The notes under the pieces are model-generated. The model ran no database searches. It had not been told where the DNA came from and worked only from the letters and a program-made list of their open reading frames with translations. Below are positions 59,201 through 64,000 of a stretch of 64,000 nucleotides of DNA, piece by piece. The DNA is taken from the NCBI RefSeq assembly GCF_002982135.1, contig NZ_CP019981.1, positions 1,984,001-2,048,000 on the forward strand, given 5' to 3'. The DNA comes from Pediococcus inopinatus. Its GTDB lineage: Bacteria; Bacillota; Bacilli; Lactobacillales; Lactobacillaceae. The position numbers and the translations under genes are program-made. Position 1 is the stretch's first letter; every line of letters begins with the position of its first letter.

Positions 59201-60661
59201 ATGAATTATTTAAAACGGTCAATGCTTTACTTGACCCATAAAAAAGGTCAGAGTTTGTTGTTGCTGCTCATTATGTCAGCAATTTTGGTTTTTGTATTAT
59301 CAGGACTCATTATTCAAAACGCCGCAGTGTCAGCAACCAATAGTGTGACAAAATCGGCAGGTACCACGATTAGTGTTTCGGCTAATCGAGAAAAGATGTT
59401 TTCAAAGATGCGACCGAGTTCTAGTTCGTCTAAATCCAAGCCAAAGACGATCACGACGCCTACTGTATCTAACACTAAAATTAAAAAGGCTGGTAGTTTA
59501 AATACTGTTGCCTACTATAATATTACGAATACGGCATCTGTAAACGCCAGTTCGTTTGATACGGTATCCACGACTACTGGCACTTCTGGTGGCATGAGCG
59601 GCGGTGGTATGAAAGGTAGCGCTTCTACTGGTGATATCAGTATTGATGGGGTTTCAAGTACTAAACTAACCTCAACATTCGTTTCTAAATCGAATAAAAT
59701 CGTTTCTGGGCGGAATATTACCACTAGTGATGCCAATACGAAAAACGTTGTAATTGAAAAAGAATTGGCAACGGAAAATGGTATTAAAGTCGGCGACACA
59801 ATTACAGTTAAAATGACAACTTCAGGTAAGAAATCAATTAAATTAAAAGTTGTCGGAATTTACAAAGCAAAATCAACCAGCAGTACTGCGCCGGGTAGCG
59901 AACCAAGTAACACGATTTATACCAGCTACACGCTGCCTGCAACAATTACGGGTACAGAGGGTAAATCAAGCACGGTGACATATACGCTTGAAAATTCAGC
60001 AAAAGAAAAATCAACCACTAAAAAAATTAAAAGCATTATAAACAGTAGTTCATTTTCAGTAAGTTCAGACGATGCCAGTTACAAACAATTGTTACAACCA
60101 ATGAAAAACGTGCAATCTTTTGCTAAGAAGATTGTTTGGTTAGTTGCGATTGCTGGAACAATTATTTTGGCGTTGATCATTATCTTGTCCGTTAGAACGC
60201 GCCAACGAGAAATCGGAGTTTTGGTTTCCTTGGGCGAATCTAAATTGCACATTGTCGGTCAATTGTTCTCCGAATTATTCGTTATTTTAATTGGTGCGAT
60301 GGTTGTGGCCCTTCTGCTAGGGAGTTTTGTGGGCAACAAGGTTGGTAACCAATTATTAGCCCAGCAGCAGACCACCTCGGTTTCAAGCACCACAGGTTCG
60401 ACTGGTGGACCTGGTGGTGGCGGAGCTCCTGGCTCAAGTCAGGCCGGCGGCGGTATGCGTGGCGGTGGCATGGCAACACAATCCGCGACGACAACTAGTG
60501 CATCAAATAAAAAAGCATTGAAGACGCTAAACACAAGTATCACGCCAAGTTCAGTGATTAAACTAGGTGGGATGGGGCTTGTAATCATAGCTTTAGCAGT
60601 CTGTGTGTCAGCTATCAGTATTTTGAGGTTGCGACCAAAAGATATATTGATTGGTGAATAA
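59201..60661 (+). CDS. FtsX/MacB-type ABC transporter permease with Gly/Met-rich loops
   Basis: A 486-residue permease with one N-terminal membrane helix, a large extracellular domain (about 45-300) and three C-terminal helices of the FtsX type (about 310-335, 350-380, 447-470). RQREIGVLVSLGESKLHIVG is the typical cytoplasmic coupling segment. Two low-complexity extracellular stretches are unusual: SGGMSGGGMKGSAS (about 127-140) and a long Gly/Ser/Met run near 398-430 (GGAPGSSQAGGGMRGGGM). GAGGAGATGAGG precedes the ATG. With the ATPase downstream it forms an exporter; relatives often export peptides or resist cell-envelope attack. Confidence 0.85.
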   Translation: MNYLKRSMLYLTHKKGQSLLLLLIMSAILVFVLSGLIIQNAAVSATNSVTKSAGTTISVSANREKMFSKMRPSSSSSKSKPKTITTPTVSNTKIKKAGSLNTVAYYNITNTASVNASSFDTVSTTTGTSGGMSGGGMKGSASTGDISIDGVSSTKLTSTFVSKSNKIVSGRNITTSDANTKNVVIEKELATENGIKVGDTITVKMTTSGKKSIKLKVVGIYKAKSTSSTAPGSEPSNTIYTSYTLPATITGTEGKSSTVTYTLENSAKEKSTTKKIKSIINSSSFSVSSDDASYKQLLQPMKNVQSFAKKIVWLVAIAGTIILALIIILSVRTRQREIGVLVSLGESKLHIVGQLFSELFVILIGAMVVALLLGSFVGNKVGNQLLAQQQTTSVSSTTGSTGGPGGGGAPGSSQAGGGMRGGGMATQSATTTSASNKKALKTLNTSITPSSVIKLGGMGLVIIALAVCVSAISILRLRPKDILIGE

Positions 60662-60808
60662 ATGTGATTAAGAGTAATTTAACTAATTAAAAAACTTAAA
60701 TGTATCTGGAGTGGAAGGATTGGCATGTCAAGTGTGTCAGTGATCCACACTGTTCCATATACCAATACCGGAATGACCAGATAATGCAAAATATGAGGAG
60801 TTGACGAA

Positions 60809-61465
60809 ATGTTAACAGTTAAAAATTTAACCCACTGGTATGGAAAAGCCGATAAACCGCTGTATGAAGATGTAAACTTAAGTTTTGATTCTGATAAAGT
60901 TTACACAATTGTTGGTTCCTCAGGTTCTGGAAAAACAACTTTCCTATCCTTTATTGCGGGCTTAGATAAGCCCCAAAAGGGTGATATATTTCTAGATGGG
61001 ACAAATATTAAAAAACTAGGTGCGACCAATTATCGCAAACATAAGGTAGCCATCGTGTTTCAACAGTATAATTTGCTGACGTACATGTCTGCTTTGGACA
61101 ATATTATGACGGCACTTTCGGTGACCGACTCTGAACACCAAGGCGAAAAACAGTATGCTTTAGATTCATTAAAGAGTGTCGGGATTGAAGAAACGGACGC
61201 TAAGAAGAATGTGCAAAAACTTTCTGGAGGCCAACAACAACGTGTCGCAATTATCCGTGCCATGTTGGTGGATGCCAACATTGTCATCGCGGATGAGCCC
61301 ACTGGAAATTTGGATGGTGAAAATTCGAGAATGATTATCAAATTATTCCAAGACTTGGCCCATGAGCATCATAAAACAGTGATTATTGTGACTCATGATC
61401 CAGAAATTACGGATCAGGGTGATGTAAAAATTAGTTTAGAGGATCGTAAATTTGTGGTTTCCTAA
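60809..61465 (+). CDS. ABC transporter ATP-binding protein (MacB/LolD type)
   Basis: A 218-residue ATPase partner of the upstream permease. Walker A GSSGSGKTT (about residues 36-44), signature LSGGQQQRVA (about 136-145), Walker B VIADEPTGNLDG (about 157-168) and the switch His (VTHDPE) are intact. GAGGAGTTGACGAAATG gives a good start. A 147-bp gap separates it from the permease gene, with no terminator visible. A terminator follows before the two-component genes. Confidence 0.92.
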   Translation: MLTVKNLTHWYGKADKPLYEDVNLSFDSDKVYTIVGSSGSGKTTFLSFIAGLDKPQKGDIFLDGTNIKKLGATNYRKHKVAIVFQQYNLLTYMSALDNIMTALSVTDSEHQGEKQYALDSLKSVGIEETDAKKNVQKLSGGQQQRVAIIRAMLVDANIVIADEPTGNLDGENSRMIIKLFQDLAHEHHKTVIIVTHDPEITDQGDVKISLEDRKFVVS

Positions 61466-61482
61466 CTAAAAATGCGAAGAGA

Positions 61483-61526
61483 TGAGGTTAGGACAATATT
61501 ATTCTTTGTCTTAACCTCATTTTATA
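61483..61526 (+). terminator. Intrinsic terminator between ABC and ciaRH genes
   Basis: ATGAGGTTAGGACAA pairs with TTGTCTTAACCTCAT (one mismatch), then T-rich. Confidence 0.82.
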
Positions 61527-61574
61527 GGTTAGAATAGATATGAGATAAAAAATGAAAGAAATTAGGGATGCAAG

Positions 61575-62261
61575 ATGACAGATATCGTAAAAATATTATT
61601 AATTGAAGATGATCATCAGCTTTCAGACAGCGTGCGTGACTTTTTAGTTGATATTGGTTCAGTCAAACAGGCGTTTGATGGTGAAGAAGGCGAATATTTG
61701 GCGACGGAAGAACCTTATGACCTGCTGATCGTTGACCTGATGTTGCCGCTGATGAACGGTTTGGAAATCATTAAAAAAGTTCGCGAAGCTAAAATTGAAA
61801 CACCAGTGTTAGTTTTAACGGCGAAAGATAGTTTGGAAGATAAAATCACGGGTTTTGACACGGGGGCCGACGATTATTTAACGAAGCCATTTCATCGTGA
61901 AGAATTAATCGTACGCGTGAAAGCTTTACTCAAACGAAGCGGGGTTTATCAAGATGATAAACGCTTGTTAGTTGATGATAACATGTGGTTAAATACGGAA
62001 AATCGTCAAGTGATGGTGGATGATCAACCTTTAAAGCTTGTGGGAAAAGAGTACGAGATTCTCGCTTATTTGGCACAAAATAAGAATATTATTGTTTCTC
62101 GAGAACAAATCTTTGATCGGATTTGGGGGATGGATTCAGACACAACGATTAATGTCGTAAATATTTATATTAGTAATTTACGGCGAAAATTAGAAAAGGC
62201 AGGCCGTCCCAAACTAATTCAAACTTTACGTAATGTAGGATTTCTTTTGGAAGTGAATTAA
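61575..62261 (+). CDS. ciaR: CiaR-like response regulator (OmpR family)
   Basis: A 228-residue OmpR/PhoB-type regulator. The receiver has LLIEDDHQLSDSV, phospho-Asp in LIVDLMLP (about residue 53) and VLTAKDS, followed by a winged helix (QIFDRIWGMDSDTTINVVNI). The match to pneumococcal CiaR is striking over whole blocks recalled from memory: FDGEEG, GADDYLTKPF, EEL, ALLKRSG, GKE, QIFDR-WG-DSDTTI-VV and QTLR-VG-LL. CiaR binds TTTAAG-N5-TTTAAG, and three such direct repeats are found upstream in this window. Overlaps ciaH by one base (TAATG). Confidence 0.88.
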   Translation: MTDIVKILLIEDDHQLSDSVRDFLVDIGSVKQAFDGEEGEYLATEEPYDLLIVDLMLPLMNGLEIIKKVREAKIETPVLVLTAKDSLEDKITGFDTGADDYLTKPFHREELIVRVKALLKRSGVYQDDKRLLVDDNMWLNTENRQVMVDDQPLKLVGKEYEILAYLAQNKNIIVSREQIFDRIWGMDSDTTINVVNIYISNLRRKLEKAGRPKLIQTLRNVGFLLEVN

Positions 62262-63529
62262 TGGATAAAATAGTAAATAGAAAGCAGCAAATTAGACTGT
62301 TTCTGTTGGAATTTTTCAGTTTTTTAATTATTTTTACAGTTCTTGGAACGATCATTTTTTTGTTTTACCAGCGCAATACGTATAACAGCATTGATAGTAC
62401 GTTGACACAGCGTACACAAATGGCCGCGAACAGTACAAATATGATGGGACCGCCAGATTTTCAAACAATTACGGTCTATTATAATTCTAAGGGAAAGATT
62501 CTAAACTCGCAGTATTTGAACAATATGGCGAGCACGGTTTCTAAAATTAAGGTCAATAAAAACCAGCTTAATAGAATTTTCAATATAAAGTCGGGAGATA
62601 CAACGTTGCGTTGTGCCTACGTGAAGGTGCTTTCCAAAATGACCATGAAACGTGGGGATGACAAATTACTTAAAGCCAGTAAACAACCAAAATATGTCTT
62701 AGTTATAAAAAATGTAACGCCCGAACTTCAGGGTGTGAATCGCTTTAAAGACCTACTTTTGGCGTCCTTGATTATCTTTGGGCTGATTGTGTTCATCATT
62801 AGTTACATCATTTCACGGTACAACATGAAGCCGGTGTTAAAAGCGTGGAAACAACAAGAAGAATTTGTGGACAGTGCGGCTCATGAAATCAGAACTCCGT
62901 TAACAATTATTCAAAATAAGCTTGAAGGTTTAATGACAAAGCCCAATGATACGATTAAAGATCAAATTGGGGCCATCATCATGTCGCTTTCGGAAATTCG
63001 GCGGCTAAATGGACTAACCAGCGATATGCTGACGCTAGCACGGGCAAATTCCAACGTAATTACGTTAGAAAAAGCACCAGTTAACTTTTCTGAATTTATG
63101 AATGAAATTTTGGAACCTTATACGGATTTGATTGAGAGCGAAGACAAAAAATTAGTAACTTCAATTAATGTGGATAAACCTGTGTTGGTTGATGCCAAAA
63201 GGTTACATCAATTAATTGTTATTCTGTTGGATAATGCGATCAAATACACCCCAACTGGCGCAACGATTACAGTCAATAGTAGTATTGAAAATCGTAATTT
63301 AAAGATTCAGATTTGCGATACTGGGATCGGAATTAGCGATAAAAATAAGAAATCAGTTTTCAAGCGTTTTTATCGTGAAGAAAAATCTGGGAATAAACAG
63401 ACAGGCGGTAATGGGTTAGGCTTATCAATTGCTGAATGGATCGTCAGAGCACACAATGGCCATATTAAAATAACTGATAATCCAGGTGGTGGTTCAATTT
63501 TCACCGTGTTATTACCAGTTGCAAAATAA
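62261..63529 (+). CDS. ciaH: CiaH-like sensor histidine kinase
   Basis: A 422-residue sensor kinase with two membrane helices (about 13-36 and 165-188) and an extracellular domain of about 130 residues between them. The phospho-His is in SAAHEIRTPLTII (about residue 209). N box LLDNAIKYTP, G1 CDTGIGIS, F box VFKRFYREEK and G2 GGNGLGLSIAEWIVRAHNG are complete. Paired by a 1-nt overlap with the CiaR-like regulator. CiaH-type kinases respond to envelope state; in streptococci they affect competence, lysis and beta-lactam tolerance. Confidence 0.88.
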   Translation: MDKIVNRKQQIRLFLLEFFSFLIIFTVLGTIIFLFYQRNTYNSIDSTLTQRTQMAANSTNMMGPPDFQTITVYYNSKGKILNSQYLNNMASTVSKIKVNKNQLNRIFNIKSGDTTLRCAYVKVLSKMTMKRGDDKLLKASKQPKYVLVIKNVTPELQGVNRFKDLLLASLIIFGLIVFIISYIISRYNMKPVLKAWKQQEEFVDSAAHEIRTPLTIIQNKLEGLMTKPNDTIKDQIGAIIMSLSEIRRLNGLTSDMLTLARANSNVITLEKAPVNFSEFMNEILEPYTDLIESEDKKLVTSINVDKPVLVDAKRLHQLIVILLDNAIKYTPTGATITVNSSIENRNLKIQICDTGIGISDKNKKSVFKRFYREEKSGNKQTGGNGLGLSIAEWIVRAHNGHIKITDNPGGGSIFTVLLPVAK

Positions 63530-63534
63530 AAATA

Positions 63535-63582
63535 GAAACATGTTGCTTTTTTCTGAGGAAAAATAAGCAGCATGTTTTTTGG
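63535..63582 (+). terminator. Intrinsic terminator after ciaH
   Basis: AAACATGTTGCT pairs with AGCAGCATGTTT (one G-U), then T run. Confidence 0.82.
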
Positions 63583-63631
63583 TGATTCATAATTTAATTA
63601 CATGGTCTTCATGAAAAATTCATACTTTTCC

Positions 63632-63651
63632 TTTAAAGTCTACCTTATAAT
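63632..63651 (+). promoter_or_regulatory. Promoter with CiaR half-site-like TTTAAAG
   Basis: TTTAAA (63632) stands 8 nt before a perfect TATAAT (63646). The upstream partner 11 bp away reads CATACT and does not match, so at best this is a half site. Confidence 0.35.
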
Positions 63652-63678
63652 AATTATAAGAAATTTGGAGGGATGATC

Positions 63679-63939
63679 ATGCGAGATGAAGAATGCAGTT
63701 ATCAACGATTTGAGGTTATTTGCAGCCAATGCCCAATGATTAAAAATGGTTTTAGCGGGCGAGCAATTAAAGAATACGAGAATACGTACTTAATCGAACT
63801 TGATATGAATACGGTTTGTAAAGAGGATCGTCGTTCGTTAATGCGCATTAAAGTCTTTAATGGTCGCGTAGTGATTGGGAAAAAATATATTCAAGCGATG
63901 AAAAATAAAACTGTGAACAGTAACGAAAAATTAGCATAA
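63679..63939 (+). CDS. Small hypothetical protein with CxxC motif
   Basis: An 86-residue basic soluble protein that I do not recognise. It has CSYQRF near the start, VICSQCPMIKNG (CxxC about residues 18-21) and a further Cys in TVCKED, so three or four Cys could hold a metal ion. The C-terminus is basic (KKYIQAMKNKTVN). The ATG at 63679 is 6 nt after GGAGGG; an in-frame ATG at 63673 touches that site and is unlikely. Its promoter has TATAAT and a TTTAAAG. A terminator follows. Confidence 0.6.
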   Translation: MRDEECSYQRFEVICSQCPMIKNGFSGRAIKEYENTYLIELDMNTVCKEDRRSLMRIKVFNGRVVIGKKYIQAMKNKTVNSNEKLA

Positions 63940-63945
63940 AAATAC

Positions 63946-63985
63946 CGGGCGCTTACTTTAATTTGTAAGCGCCTTCTGTTATGTT
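63946..63985 (+). terminator. Intrinsic terminator
   Basis: GGCGCTTAC/GTAAGCGCC perfect 9-bp stem with an 8-nt loop, then a T-rich tail. Confidence 0.82.
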
Positions 63986-64000
63986 TTAAAAAGAAGTGTT

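Noticed and set aside
60734..60793. 19-codon frame with a ribosome site between the ABC permease and ATPase genes
   Set aside because: GGAAGG and ATG are present, but the peptide shows no recognisable feature, and a short frame by chance is expected.

Overview
The window looks like chromosomal DNA of a lactic acid bacterium of the family Lactobacillaceae. The evidence is low G+C, ISL3, IS30 and IS3 elements, PTS-centred sugar uptake, a T-box controlled peptide-binding protein, MucBP domains, a pepI-type peptidase, and the flavodoxin/SDR/cupin/DUF3737/MalY cluster common in lactobacilli. I cannot fix the genus. I see no rRNA, tRNA, CRISPR array or prophage.

0-31.5 kb is mostly ordinary chromosome in small operons separated by clear intrinsic terminators. 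It holds a teichoic-acid polymerase, an Fnr-type regulator divergent from a CHRD-like gene with an FNR-box-like palindrome between them, a peptide-binding protein under a T-box whose specifier reads UGG (Trp), and a Tet(M)-like GTPase with an AlkD-like repair protein. These are followed by a peptidase, a methyltransferase with an amber mutation, a small alarmone synthetase, marR-sugE with a large operator, a GGDEF/degenerate-EAL protein, padR-MFS with its operator, LysR plus pentapeptide-repeat protein, and a redox/cupin cluster.

31.5-37.2 kb is a decayed accessory zone. It contains a shrunken IS30, four paralogous ~70-residue two-helix membrane proteins, a bacteriocin-immunity-like protein, a membrane-bound XRE regulator, a truncated ABC permease and an unexplained repeat-rich segment.

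37.2-54.5 kb is carbohydrate related: a sugar porter with a WsaF-like glycosyltransferase, a NagE-like PTS, a LicT-type antiterminator with two RAT-like sites followed by a beta-glucoside PTS and 6-phospho-beta-glucosidase, a secreted GH53 galactanase, an azoreductase, EF-P and a ROK kinase. Two ISL3 copies of 1435 bp lie in inverted orientation, each with its own perfect 8-bp target duplication.

54.5-64 kb holds the most interesting signal. A CiaRH-like two-component system sits beside an ABC exporter. Three promoters share a TTTAAT-N5-TTTAAA-type direct repeat exactly 10 nt before a -10 box, much like the CiaR box of streptococci. One drives the ABC operon. The other two drive a pair of paralogous ~160-nt non-coding transcripts with conserved hairpins, an exposed anti-Shine-Dalgarno ACUCCCC and strong terminators, resembling the cia-dependent small RNAs (csRNAs) of pneumococcus. 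Between them lies a DUF6056/MucBP gene broken by an IS150-type IS3 element, and after the second RNA there is a 98-bp tandem repeat of structured DNA.
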